Source: Paenibacillus sp. J23TS9 (lineage in GTDB: Bacteria > Bacillota > Bacilli > Paenibacillales > Paenibacillaceae). Taken from it: a stretch of 64,000 bases of DNA. The notes under the pieces were generated by a model, which saw only the letters and a list, made by a program, of their open reading frames with translations, searched no databases and was not told the DNA's origin. The position numbers and the translations under genes were made by a program. This document shows, piece after piece, positions 44,837-53,217 of the stretch (the first letter of the stretch is position 1; the number at the start of each line of letters is the position of its first letter). The DNA lies in assembly GCF_018403225.1 (NCBI RefSeq), contig NZ_BOSG01000001.1, positions 2,170,001-2,234,000 on the forward strand, given 5' to 3'.

Positions 44837-45424
44837 TTAGTTTAATGGTTTGAATTCATCCCGCTCCACGGATCCTGTCCATTCGGACATACCGGGAACG
44901 ACGTTTTTAAGGTTTTTGAAGCCTTTCTCCGCCAAAAGATTGGCCGCCAAGTTACTGCGGTTGCCCGTGCGGCACACCATATAAATGACATCCTCCGGAT
45001 TCAATTCGTCAGCACGCTGTTCCAATTCTCCGAGAGGTATATTCTTTGAACCCTTCAAGCGGCCAAAGGCAAATTCAGCAGGCTCGCGGACATCCAAAAT
45101 ATGAATCTCCTGATCCCCATCCATCAGTCTCTCCAGCTCATCATTGCGAACGGAATGCGGGAAGGTGATTTCTTCCTTGATCTCATCCGGCTCCGATTTG
45201 CGAATATAGTGCCGATACACCTTATCTTCCTGCTGCGTACCCAAAAATTGATGGCCTGTAGATTTCGCCCATGCCTGAATATCTGCTACGGAACCTTTAT
45301 CAGTGGCCTGCAGTTCAAGCACCTGGCCAGCATCCAGTTCATTTATTGCTTTTTTGGTGCGGACAATCGGCATTGGGCACGCCAGCCCTTTTGCATCAAC
45401 AACGCGGTCAACTTTGATATCCAT
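44837..45424 (-). CDS. yrkF: TusA-rhodanese fusion protein
   Basis: A 195-residue bifunctional sulfur carrier. Residues 1-75 form a TusA domain with GLACPMP (Cys16). Residues about 95-195 form a rhodanese domain with DVREPAEFAFGRL and active-site loop MVCRTGNRSN. The same fusion is YrkF in B. subtilis. It has an AGAAGGTG ribosome binding site five bases before the ATG. It could move sulfur within one chain from rhodanese to TusA. Second gene of the operon. Confidence 0.92.
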   Translation of the reverse strand: MDIKVDRVVDAKGLACPMPIVRTKKAINELDAGQVLELQATDKGSVADIQAWAKSTGHQFLGTQQEDKVYRHYIRKSEPDEIKEEITFPHSVRNDELERLMDGDQEIHILDVREPAEFAFGRLKGSKNIPLGELEQRADELNPEDVIYMVCRTGNRSNLAANLLAEKGFKNLKNVVPGMSEWTGSVERDEFKPLN

Positions 45425-45495
45425 ACCTTCACCTTCTTCAATATTGTATCGAGACAACAATTTGTCTTTGCTTTTTGGGATGAGTATTATCTCGC

Positions 45496-45816
45496 TTAAT
45501 CTTTTGTTGTTTGCCCTTGCCAGTTCATCATTCCACCCGTCATGTTATGAAGCTTTTGATGCCCATAAGATGACAGAAATTCGCAAGCTTGGCGGCTGCG
45601 GTTGCCACTACGGCAGATCACGACAGTTACTTTGTTCCGGTCGATTTCATCATGACGAACTTCGAGCTGGCTCAGCGGAATCAGCTTAACTTCCTTAATA
45701 TGTCCCTGCTGGTACTCGGCCAATTCCCGTACATCAATAAACTGCAGGTCCCCGCGCTGACTTTGAATCCATTCTTCTACTTCCTGTGGCGTAATGTCGG
45801 ACCATGATTGATTCAT
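45496..45816 (-). CDS. Single-domain rhodanese, first gene of the sulfur operon
   Basis: A 106-residue rhodanese: DVRELAEYQQGHIKEVKLIP and the active-site loop VVICRSGNRSRQ with cysteine and two arginines. I chose ATG at 45816; upstream codons run into a CstR-type operator. An AAAGGAG element lies 12 bases upstream, a little far. It opens the operon 45816 to 42960 and would feed persulfide sulfur into TusA and DsrE partners. Confidence 0.88.
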   Translation of the reverse strand: MNQSWSDITPQEVEEWIQSQRGDLQFIDVRELAEYQQGHIKEVKLIPLSQLEVRHDEIDRNKVTVVICRSGNRSRQACEFLSSYGHQKLHNMTGGMMNWQGQTTKD

Positions 45817-45847
45817 CTGCGTGTCAAACTCCTTTCTGTTTTTTTGT

Positions 45848-45955
45848 ATACCCCATGGGGTATTAAAAATTTCATAAAAAAAGATGGGACAACCTACTCT
45901 CATGTTGAATACCCCAACGGGTATAAATTCTATACTGTTCTCCGCCTTATGTCAA
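45848..45955 (-). promoter_or_regulatory. Sulfur-operon promoter with two CsoR/CstR-type operators
   Basis: On the minus strand TTGACA (45955-45950), 17 bp, TAGAAT (45932-45927) is a near-perfect sigma-A promoter. ATACCCGTTGGGGTAT (45924-45909, one mismatch) covers the start point and a second, perfect palindrome ATACCCCATGGGGTAT lies at 45863-45848 in the leader. The core matches known CstR operators of persulfide-responsive regulons, and the same arrangement occurs at 14313-14363. Confidence 0.85.
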
Positions 45956-46014
45956 GTTAGGTGATTATTATAAGTTCAATAGTAAGTCGGGATATCATTT
46001 TGACCTAACAACTT

Positions 46015-46064
46015 GAGGATGCAGTTTAAGCCATAAGCTTAAAGATGCGTCCTCTTTTATTTTT
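46015..46064 (+). terminator. Rho-independent terminator upstream of the 3-MST-like gene
   Basis: A long stem (GAGGATGCA...TGCGTCCTC with inner TTTAAGC/GCTTAAA) ends in TTTTATTTTT on the plus strand, about 47 bp before the coding start. No gene ends here, so it may be an attenuator in the leader or the end of a small RNA. A TATAAT box just after it could be a separate promoter. Confidence 0.7.
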
Positions 46065-46110
46065 CGATATAATGACGTCATACATATTAAACATGAAAGA
46101 AGGAATCACT

Positions 46111-46947
46111 ATGGAACCGATCGTCTCTACTCGATGGCTGCTTGCCAGATTATACGAGCCGGAAATTGTTATAGTCGATTGCCGCTTTTTACTCACTGAC
46201 CCGGAAGCTGGACGTAAAGCCTATACGGAGGATCATATTCCCGGCGCTATCTATTTAGATCTGGAAAAACAATTGTCTGCTCCTGTAAGCACACATGGTG
46301 GACGACATCCACTACCTGAGATTTCAAAGTTAACCACAGTTCTTAGTGAGGTTGGCATGAATAGAGATAGTACTGTTGTTGCCTATGACGATCAAGGAGG
46401 CATCTATGCTTCCCACTTGTGGTGGATGCTCCGGTATTTGGGTCATGAAAATGTTCATGTCATGGATGAAGGCTATTCTGCGTGGAAAAAAGCCTCCTTC
46501 CCGGTCAGTGATCACCAAGCGGTGCGCATTCCAAGTCAATATCAGGCTAATGTGCAGCCTAACATGCTTGTTAGCATGGTAGATGTACAAAATGTGGTTA
46601 AAAACGGCGGTCCGCTTTTGATTGATTCACGGGAATCCCGCCGATATGCAGGTCTGGAAGAGCCCATGGATGCCAAAGCCGGACATATCCCTGGTGCAGT
46701 CAATAAGTTCTGGAAAGATGTACTGGATGAGCAAGGACGGTGGAAGAACGCGGATGCGCTCAAAGTTCAGTTCTCGGATATAGATCCTGAGCAGGAAGTT
46801 ATTGTGTACTGTGGCTCCGGCGTAAGCGCGTGCCCGAATGTACTAGCGCTTGGGAAGGCTGGATTTAAGAATGTGAAGTTATATGCTGGCAGCTGGAGCG
46901 ACTGGATTTCGTACAACGAGAACCCGGTAGCGACGGGGGACGAGTAA
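46111..46947 (+). CDS. Sulfurtransferase, two-domain rhodanese / 3-mercaptopyruvate type
   Basis: A 278-residue tandem rhodanese protein. The first domain (VDCRFLLTDPEAGRKAYTED) lacks a cysteine at the active position, and the second domain carries the active-site loop YCGSGVSACP; CG(S/D)GV(T/S) is the mercaptopyruvate or thiosulfate sulfurtransferase signature. It transfers sulfur to cyanide or thiols. Start ATG with AAGGA six bases upstream. Divergent from the sulfur operon with 294 bp between the two starts, and followed by its own terminator. Confidence 0.93.
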   Translation: MEPIVSTRWLLARLYEPEIVIVDCRFLLTDPEAGRKAYTEDHIPGAIYLDLEKQLSAPVSTHGGRHPLPEISKLTTVLSEVGMNRDSTVVAYDDQGGIYASHLWWMLRYLGHENVHVMDEGYSAWKKASFPVSDHQAVRIPSQYQANVQPNMLVSMVDVQNVVKNGGPLLIDSRESRRYAGLEEPMDAKAGHIPGAVNKFWKDVLDEQGRWKNADALKVQFSDIDPEQEVIVYCGSGVSACPNVLALGKAGFKNVKLYAGSWSDWISYNENPVATGDE

Positions 46948-46955
46948 GAACCGAG

Positions 46956-46984
46956 AGGCCGCGTCGAACGCGGCCTTTTTATTT
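46956..46984 (+). terminator. Terminator of the sulfurtransferase gene
   Basis: AGGCCGCGT-CGA-ACGCGGCCT hairpin followed by TTTTATTTT, just after the stop codon. Confidence 0.92.
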
Positions 46985-47159
46985 TGATGGTGTAGCGAAA
47001 CTCATGAAAAGAGAACGGGGGCTAATGGCCTATGGTTGCACTGCCCACCCATGCATGTTTCCACCTTTTTTAGCAACTTATTCCGCAGATTTACGTCTAT
47101 ATGATGAGATGAAATTTAGAAAAAACACAACATTTGCATACATGAAGGGTGGACCATCG

Positions 47160-47891
47160 ATGAAAAAAGTAACTGCACTTTCTATAACTATGGCGCTTTG
47201 TGCATCCCTTACAACCGCCTCTTTCGTTTCCGGACCATCTTCGGCAAGCGCGGCACCGGTCAAGGAATGGGTAAAAATCTCCGAACAAACCTCATATTAC
47301 GGTGAGGTTAAGAACGGGGTCCCTAATGGACGAGGGACAATGCTCTGGGGAGAACATAAACAGTATTCGGGCGATTTTATTGGCGGTAAACGTGAAGGAA
47401 CGGGGAAATATATGAATGAATATGTCTCCGAAGGAGAAAAACATACAGTAGTCTACACCGGTGCATGGAAACAGGACAACATGAACGGAAAAGGAACGCT
47501 TACCCATAAAGTCACCATGGAAGACGGTGCGGTCCGTTCGAATGAAATCCTAATTGGCGCTTTTGCCAATGGAACGCTTCAAACCGGATACGACGTCATT
47601 CACGCCTTGGCCGATCCAGATTACAGTTTTACCTACAAAAGTTCGCAGGAAACGCTCGCCATCCTGGGAAGCAATATCAACATGAAAAGCTCGCTAAAAA
47701 AAGGCAACTTGTTCAGTGTGGATTATCGCAACGGCTCCACGGTCAAGAGCTGCTCGATTTTCCCCGCTGAAACCAAGGCCAAACAACGCAAAAATGATGC
47801 GGATTTGAAATATTTGCAAAGCATCTCAGCCAAACTAAATCCTTATCTTGAGGAGTTCGAAAAGCTATCCAAGCAAGTTCCGCTGAAATAA
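47160..47891 (+). CDS. Secreted MORN-repeat protein
   Basis: A 243-residue exported protein. Residues 1-32 form a signal peptide (ALCASLTTASFVS, ending near SASAAPV). Residues about 45-110 contain MORN repeats: YYGEVKNGVPNGRGTMLWG, YSGDFIGGKREGTGKY and YTGAWKQDNMNGKGTL. The C-terminal 100 residues are helical and of unknown fold. AAGGGTGG precedes the ATG. MORN repeats often bind membranes or partner proteins. Monocistronic with its own terminator. The function in this organism is unknown. Confidence 0.82.
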   Translation: MKKVTALSITMALCASLTTASFVSGPSSASAAPVKEWVKISEQTSYYGEVKNGVPNGRGTMLWGEHKQYSGDFIGGKREGTGKYMNEYVSEGEKHTVVYTGAWKQDNMNGKGTLTHKVTMEDGAVRSNEILIGAFANGTLQTGYDVIHALADPDYSFTYKSSQETLAILGSNINMKSSLKKGNLFSVDYRNGSTVKSCSIFPAETKAKQRKNDADLKYLQSISAKLNPYLEEFEKLSKQVPLK

Positions 47892-47921
47892 AAGTACGTA
47901 CTACGTTGATATTAACTAGTG

Positions 47922-47965
47922 GAAAAAGCCGAACCTATTATTAAATAAGGCTCGGCTTTTTAGCT
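47922..47965 (+). terminator. Terminator of the MORN-repeat gene
   Basis: AAAGCCGA(A)CC-loop-GG(C)TCGGCTTT hairpin, T-rich on the plus-strand side. Confidence 0.8.
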
Positions 47966-48039
47966 TTTGATGATTTTGATATGATCAGTAATCTTCTCTG
48001 TCTATGAAAGAAGCCGAATTGAAGCAATAAACGTCCTAT

Positions 48040-48411
48040 TCAAATGGTATAAACCTTCTTCAAAAGCTCAATAACTTCTTCTATGGTGAGACCAAAGGAT
48101 TTGTAATATGAAGTGTCGCTAACCATTTGCTCCAAGATCATATCGTTGCGTTTTTGAAGCATCTCCTCGGATGAGAGTTCGGCTACAAAACACCCTTTAC
48201 CTGTTACTGTATTGATCAAACCGCTTCGTTCGAGTTCTTCCCAAGCTTTCTTTACGGTAATGACACTGACACGAAGCTCCAAGGCTGCTTGCCGAATAGG
48301 CGGTAAACAATAGCCGCTTTCGAGCTCCCCTTTCAAAATCTGGGCGCTAATTTGTTCGAAAAGCTGCTGATAAATCGGTTTTTCAGATGTGCTCGAGATC
48401 GATACGTTCAT
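48040..48411 (-). CDS. GntR/YtrA-family regulator
   Basis: A 123-residue regulator with the GntR winged helix at the N-terminus (PIYQQLFEQISAQILKGELE, LRVSVITVKKAWEELERSGL, GKGCFV) and a short C-terminal dimerisation tail, typical of the YtrA subfamily that controls ABC transporters. Its ATG overlaps the stop of the permease gene (ATGA), so it is translated last in a three-gene operon. This order is reversed from B. subtilis, where ytrA comes first. It probably represses the operon's own promoter at 49958-49986. Confidence 0.9.
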   Translation of the reverse strand: MNVSISSTSEKPIYQQLFEQISAQILKGELESGYCLPPIRQAALELRVSVITVKKAWEELERSGLINTVTGKGCFVAELSSEEMLQKRNDMILEQMVSDTSYYKSFGLTIEEVIELLKKVYTI

Positions 48412-49064
48412 AAGATTTCTACTTTTAGGAACCGTTTGACCGCAATTCGAATAGCAAACATGGTGAATGCAATGAATATCACGATTCCTGCGATCAGAAT
48501 GGATATTTGAAGTGTCATATTGTGTGCCCCGGTACCATTGAAAATGTCGGACACAAATGAACTTTGGATTCCAATCCATTGTGCGACTCCGCCAAAAAGC
48601 ATAGCGCCCGCAATGGATACGGTCGCTGCCCCGCCGAATTTATACGCTGTTTTGTAATACATGGGTATAAAAATCATGTTGAAGATCGCAATCATGACAA
48701 AACAAAGTCCCCAGAAACCCATGTACGGTGCAAAGAAATAGTAGGTCAAATGCGGGTATAAGCGAATCGTGATCATGCTATAGATCATGGCAATTAGAAG
48801 ATGCAATACTTCCAGGATGACAATAACGAAGACCCTTGCCTTAACCATGTCTTTTTTGGTTACGGGCATCATCGAGGTAAATATCAAGTCGTTCTGCGAT
48901 CTAAATTGCCCAAACATATTGGGTATCGTGATCCAACAGAAATACATAGGGACGAGAAAATAGAGCCAGCCGGGAACAAGCATTAAGGCACCCATTAATA
49001 AAGGAAAGACGAAAAACATAGGATTTACGCCTAATTTCAAATCCTTCATCACCAAGTTATACAT
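48408..49064 (-). CDS. ABC-2 type transporter permease
   Basis: A 218-residue, six-helix membrane protein (PMFFVFPLLMGALMLVPGWL and five further segments) with a loop QNDLIFTSMMPVTKKDMVKA typical of ABC-2 permeases of YtrC/YtrD-like systems. It overlaps the ATPase gene by eight bases at its start and the GntR gene by three at its end. Substrate unknown; related systems respond to cell-wall antibiotics. Confidence 0.82.
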   Translation of the reverse strand: MYNLVMKDLKLGVNPMFFVFPLLMGALMLVPGWLYFLVPMYFCWITIPNMFGQFRSQNDLIFTSMMPVTKKDMVKARVFVIVILEVLHLLIAMIYSMITIRLYPHLTYYFFAPYMGFWGLCFVMIAIFNMIFIPMYYKTAYKFGGAATVSIAGAMLFGGVAQWIGIQSSFVSDIFNGTGAHNMTLQISILIAGIVIFIAFTMFAIRIAVKRFLKVEIL

Positions 49065-49917
49065 AGATATTAATATCCTCCTTTTTTGCGAAATAAATCA
49101 TGATTTCCTCGAGGCTCGGCGTAATCGCTTTAATATCGGAAGCTGAATCAAAATCTTTGGAATGAATCAATCCTGTAAATCCGAATGAATTGATTTTGTA
49201 GGAAATCAACTGTTCTTTCACCCGGTTTAGCTGGCTTTCGTTACCACTTAGTAAGCGATAGGATTCCATAAAGTCATTTTTCTCAGAACTGGCGATGATT
49301 TGCCCGTTTTCGATAAAGGTAATAAAATCCGCGCATTTTTCCAAGTCGGTTGTAATGTGAGTGGAGAAAAGAATGCTGATTTCGCCATCGACTACGAGCT
49401 CTTGAAAAATATCCAACAGATCATCTCTTGCGACCGGATCGAGTCCGCTTGTCGGTTCATCGAGGACGAGAAGCTTCGCGCCATGGGATAAAGCAAGAGC
49501 CAAATTATACTTCACTTTCATTCCCGTCGACAATTCGGCTATTTTTTTATCTTCATCCAATTTGAATCTTTTCAGATAATTGTAATAGGTTTCATCATCC
49601 CAATTTTTGTTGAACTTCTTAATGACATCGGTCAATGTTTTCAACTTGCTGCGGGTATAGAAATCGATGCCGCCAAATGCGCAACCGATTTCCTGCTTCA
49701 ATTCGGTTTCATGTTCGGCGGCGTTCTTGCCCAAAATACGTACTTCACCGCTATCGATATGAATCATATTCAAGATCGATTTTATGGTGGTTGTTTTCCC
49801 TGCGCCATTGGCACCGATAAAACCCATGATATAACCCTTTTCCAGTTGAAACGATACATCTTTTAACTGGAAATTGGGGTATTTCTTATTTAAATTTCTA
49901 ATGTCTAATGCCAGCAT
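49057..49917 (-). CDS. ABC transporter ATPase, YtrB-like
   Basis: A 286-residue ATPase. Walker A GANGAGKTTT, signature LSTGMKVK (a degenerate form common in YtrB-like proteins), Walker B LLVLDEPTSGLDP and H-loop FSTHITTD. A C-terminal extension of about 70 residues follows the nucleotide-binding domain. Start ATG at 49917 has GAGGAGG six bases upstream. First gene of the ATPase-permease-GntR operon. Confidence 0.92.
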   Translation of the reverse strand: MLALDIRNLNKKYPNFQLKDVSFQLEKGYIMGFIGANGAGKTTTIKSILNMIHIDSGEVRILGKNAAEHETELKQEIGCAFGGIDFYTRSKLKTLTDVIKKFNKNWDDETYYNYLKRFKLDEDKKIAELSTGMKVKYNLALALSHGAKLLVLDEPTSGLDPVARDDLLDIFQELVVDGEISILFSTHITTDLEKCADFITFIENGQIIASSEKNDFMESYRLLSGNESQLNRVKEQLISYKINSFGFTGLIHSKDFDSASDIKAITPSLEEIMIYFAKKEDINIYV

Positions 49918-49936
49918 ACCGTACCTCCTCTTTGAA

Positions 49937-49986
49937 TTGTGTATGTTGTGTATGCACAATATATCATCCGGAAATTATGATGTCAA
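49937..49986 (-). promoter_or_regulatory. Promoter and candidate GntR operator of the ABC/GntR operon
   Basis: On the minus strand TTGACA (49986-49981), 17 bp, TATATT (49963-49958). Downstream, the plus strand has a tandem repeat of TTGTGTATG (49937-49954), the second copy of which forms the palindrome TTGTGTATGCACAA (49946-49959) at the start point. The regulator encoded in the operon is the natural candidate to bind it. Confidence 0.65.
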
Positions 49987-50085
49987 TCATTAAAAAGGAA
50001 AAATTTCCAAAATTATTACTGTGCCTAAAGTTCATTGGTTATCGTATAGCGGGCATCCCAATCGCTATGAGAGAGGAGTAAGAAA

Positions 50086-50120
50086 AGAAGAGCCTACACT
50101 AAGTGCAGGCTCTTCTTGTT
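50086..50120 (-). terminator. Terminator of the BlaI/M56 operon
   Basis: AAGAAGAGCCT(A)CACT-loop-AGTG(C)AGGCTCTTCTT stem about 75 bp after the M56 stop codon, with T-rich flanks. Confidence 0.75.
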
Positions 50121-50194
50121 TCGTAAAAATATAAGTTCATAAAGTTTATCCCCGTCTATCTAGTCTCTATGGCTGATCATAGAAACGAGTTCAG

Positions 50195-52255
50195 TTACGG
50201 CAAATATTTTTCCGCTATACTGGTCACGTAACCGTCTTTGGAAGTAATGGTGCACAGGACTCCGGAATCGGGAGACGGCTTGAAATGTTCAATGAAGGCT
50301 TGCTTACTTACGATTTTGGTTTGATTCGCCCCCCCGCTCTCCGGGTCAAGCAGGATATACTTCGTTTCAGCCGTATCTTTAAGGGGCTCCGTATCGGTAC
50401 TTTTGTTGAGAACATAGAATCCTCCAGGCATATCCACGTCCGGATTGATGTTCAGGTTTTTAAATCGTGCGGAATCCTTCAGCGTAAGCCATTCGACTTT
50501 ATCAAAATCAAAAGAATCATGGTACATGCTAAGGTTCAGAACATATCCCAATAACGTGCTTTCAGGCGTGCCCGCAAAATCCTTGGCCGTAGCGTCATAC
50601 TCCGCAGCCAACTGATCTTTGGCCACATGTTGACCAAGATCTTTGTTGATATACTGAAGGGCAACCTGTAAAGGATTAAGAAGAGAGGCATTCTCCCCCT
50701 GAGCAGCTTGCGTTTGCAGACGGGCATAATAATCCGCTATCGCAATCTCTGTTTGGGGCGTATTGTAATATTCATTCCCATTGGTATCCTTCCATCGCTC
50801 CACACACCAAATCCCCGAATCTCCTTGAACAACCGGCTGGGATAATAAAAGCTGGCTTGTTTCTCCCGTGGACAGCGGAAATTTCACCAGGACGAGATTC
50901 CCTGGATAGGTCACATGAGGCAGCTGCCCGTTTCCCTCAAGAAACACACGAAGCGCCATTTCCTGTCCGGATTTTGTGGTCATATCATTTTCTCCGCTTC
51001 TAATCACGCCCAGATACTGCGGTGATGAATTTTCATAGGAAAATATGAGCATCGGCTTTCCCATGCTTCCTTCCTCGGTGATTAAACCATCGGTCAACCC
51101 TTCCGCCAGGATCAACTTGTCTGGATCATCTGGTTTCAAGCGATATTCAAGTGCCCAAATTTCCAAAGGCATTGACAGCAGCTCGTCGAATTCCGCTATT
51201 TTTTCAAGCTTTGTAATTTTCCGGTCAACAATCTTCACATTTTTAAAATCCGTTATTCTCTGGTCAACATACTGCTCAGCATAATCATTTACGGTTAAAT
51301 CCGCTTTTCGCGGATTGCTTAGGAGTCCCACACAAAGGGCTGCTACTGCAGTCACTGCCACGATCACAACCCAAAATGCAGGTTTCTTGTAATGAAGAAT
51401 ATTGATGATTCGCCCTTTCGTGTTGCTCTCTCCAAACGCAAGAGGAGAACCGCCTAAGAAGCGTTTTCCGGTAGACAAGGACAATAAAGAGGTCGAATAG
51501 TCCTTTTTTATTTCACTCCCCAATTGTCTAATGACACTTTCGTCACAGGATTTCTCCATATCATCGCTCATGAGGAAGAAAGCCACCCAGACAAACGGAT
51601 TAAACCAGTGAATGCACAGTAAGGCAAACGCGAACGGTTTGATGATATGATCCAGCCTTTGGATATGAACTTGTTCATGTTTGATGATATAAGCTCTTTC
51701 TTGATCATGAAGACCGACCGGCAGATAAATTTTGGGCCTAAGTACGCCGAACACAAAGGGTGTCGTGATACCGATTTTTTCATATATATTCTTAAAAACG
51801 GGGGATGCATTCTTTAATCTCCGACGGAGTCGTACCGTGGTAACAATGCTGTATGCGATCAGCAAAGCAATCCCGAACAGCCATAGATATTGGCCTATTT
51901 CGAACCATATATTTGTAGGAGTTGAACTGAGTTCAGCAGCAGGTGTAGTAAGGGGAGCAGATGCAGACATCATTGGATTTACCGTTTGCTCTTCCAATCC
52001 GCTTATTTCGCTTTGCATTTGAGGGGGTTGCGAGTAGATCCTGTTAAGTGGAACGCTTTGTACCTGAGCAGGGATGAAGCTGAATGCACTCTCGAAAGAA
52101 AAAGGACAAACGAGCCGGAACCATACCACGGACCAAAGCGCGTAGGAGTAGATCTTGGGGACTTTTCTGAACAGCATTCGCGACACGATCACAAACAAAA
52201 TGACATATATCCCCGTTATGCTCATGTTCAACGTATGCACAAACAGCTGAGCCAC
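50195..52255 (-). CDS. M56-family (BlaR1/MecR1-like) membrane metallopeptidase, sensor
   Basis: A 686-residue protein. Four membrane helices surround a zinc-protease module with HEQVH at 193-197 and the upstream PFVFGVLRPKIYLP block (166-179) conserved in BlaR1. After a fourth helix near 305-320 comes a large extracellular C-terminal domain (about 330-686) that is not the penicillin-binding domain of BlaR1; no serine-type SxxK is evident. It should be a signal-activated protease that cleaves the repressor encoded just upstream. GTG or ATG start at 52255, three bases after the repressor stop. Confidence 0.88.
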   Translation of the reverse strand: MAQLFVHTLNMSITGIYVILFVIVSRMLFRKVPKIYSYALWSVVWFRLVCPFSFESAFSFIPAQVQSVPLNRIYSQPPQMQSEISGLEEQTVNPMMSASAPLTTPAAELSSTPTNIWFEIGQYLWLFGIALLIAYSIVTTVRLRRRLKNASPVFKNIYEKIGITTPFVFGVLRPKIYLPVGLHDQERAYIIKHEQVHIQRLDHIIKPFAFALLCIHWFNPFVWVAFFLMSDDMEKSCDESVIRQLGSEIKKDYSTSLLSLSTGKRFLGGSPLAFGESNTKGRIINILHYKKPAFWVVIVAVTAVAALCVGLLSNPRKADLTVNDYAEQYVDQRITDFKNVKIVDRKITKLEKIAEFDELLSMPLEIWALEYRLKPDDPDKLILAEGLTDGLITEEGSMGKPMLIFSYENSSPQYLGVIRSGENDMTTKSGQEMALRVFLEGNGQLPHVTYPGNLVLVKFPLSTGETSQLLLSQPVVQGDSGIWCVERWKDTNGNEYYNTPQTEIAIADYYARLQTQAAQGENASLLNPLQVALQYINKDLGQHVAKDQLAAEYDATAKDFAGTPESTLLGYVLNLSMYHDSFDFDKVEWLTLKDSARFKNLNINPDVDMPGGFYVLNKSTDTEPLKDTAETKYILLDPESGGANQTKIVSKQAFIEHFKPSPDSGVLCTITSKDGYVTSIAEKYLP

Positions 52256-52258
52256 GGT

Positions 52259-52621
52259 CTATCCCTCCTTATGCTCGTTGATCAGTCTTAGCACATCTTC
52301 GATTTCGCTGTCGCTCAGCTTTCGGGTTTTGGTGAATGCGGCCAAAAACTTTGGCAATGAACCGTTAAATGTGTCCTTCACAAACTGATTGCTTTGTTCG
52401 GCAAAGAAATCATCCCTTTTTATGATAGCTACGACAACACCATTTTGGTTATCAAAGATCCCTTTACTCTCAATACGTTTTAGCATGGTGTACGTGGTTG
52501 ATTTCTTCCAGTTCAACTTTGACTCGCACAACTTCACCAGATCCCTTGACGAGACCGGTTCATTGTCCCAAATTAAATCCGCGAATTTCCCTTCCATTTC
52601 CGTCAGTCTGATGTTCCCCAT
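52259..52621 (-). CDS. BlaI/MecI-family repressor
   Basis: A 120-residue winged-helix repressor: NIRLTEMEGKFADLIWDNEP, KKSTTYTMLKRIESKG and the C-terminal dimer helix typical of BlaI. ATG at 52621 with GGGGGTG upstream; a TTG at 52636 has none. It is co-transcribed with the M56 gene, three bases apart, so the pair forms a BlaI-BlaR1-like switch. The targets beyond its own promoter are unknown; no beta-lactamase gene is nearby. Confidence 0.92.
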   Translation of the reverse strand: MGNIRLTEMEGKFADLIWDNEPVSSRDLVKLCESKLNWKKSTTYTMLKRIESKGIFDNQNGVVVAIIKRDDFFAEQSNQFVKDTFNGSLPKFLAAFTKTRKLSDSEIEDVLRLINEHKEG

Positions 52622-52639
52622 TCTGCACACCCCCAACTG

Positions 52640-52690
52640 GTCTACAATTCATAGACCGCATCTTCTCTCCATAGTCTACAATCCGTAGAC
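52640..52690. promoter_or_regulatory. Two BlaI-type operators overlapping the promoter
   Basis: GTCTACAATTCATAGAC (52640-52656) and GTCTACAATCCGTAGAC (52674-52690) are inverted repeats with the shared half-site GTCTA/TAGAC, 34 bp apart. They lie 20 to 70 bp upstream of the repressor start and span a possible promoter (TAGACA, 17 bp, TAGACT) on the minus strand. Confidence 0.78.
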
Positions 52691-52828
52691 CCATTTGTCT
52701 ATATATGGATGATGATGTTTTTTATTACATTTATGTTAAACTCTTAATTATCTGTGTAATAAAATTCTGGGGATAACGCGTGCACTCATTCAGGTATAAG
52801 CGACTACCCTACATGGGCTGCCTAGCTC

Positions 52829-53014
52829 CTAATCTTCAAGCTCGTCCAGCTTTGCTTCCAATTCAGCCAACTTGTGATTCGCTTGATTCACTATTTCCTG
52901 AAGACCTGCGGCTTCTGCTCGTTTCTTTTCTTTTTTGACAGCCTGAATCTGCTGTTCCAGATAGTGAATATCAGCTTCAATTCCTGAATTGTTCCAGATC
53001 TGTGAATAAGTCAT
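52829..53014 (-). CDS. Small coiled-coil protein of unknown function
   Basis: A 61-residue, highly charged protein (EIVNQANHKLAELEAKLDEL near the C-terminus) predicted to be one helix with heptad-like Leu/Ile spacing. ATG at 53014 has AGAGG six bases upstream. No motif identifies it. It is separated from the BlaI and TetR genes by about 140 to 200 bp. Confidence 0.65.
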   Translation of the reverse strand: MTYSQIWNNSGIEADIHYLEQQIQAVKKEKKRAEAAGLQEIVNQANHKLAELEAKLDELED

Positions 53015-53217
53015 ATCCAACCTCTTTCTTATGATGATAATAATTCTATATTATTCAGATGTTTTTTTTAAGTTCAGATTCAAGCGAAATCCTATTTTTG
53101 TATATCCAGAATAATCGATGAGTCTAGCTCATTCTCTATCTACTTTTGAAAAATTAAGCAGATGACACGATGAATAGGCCGCAAGCATATACAATATGTG
53201 CTTGTGGCCTTTATCAT

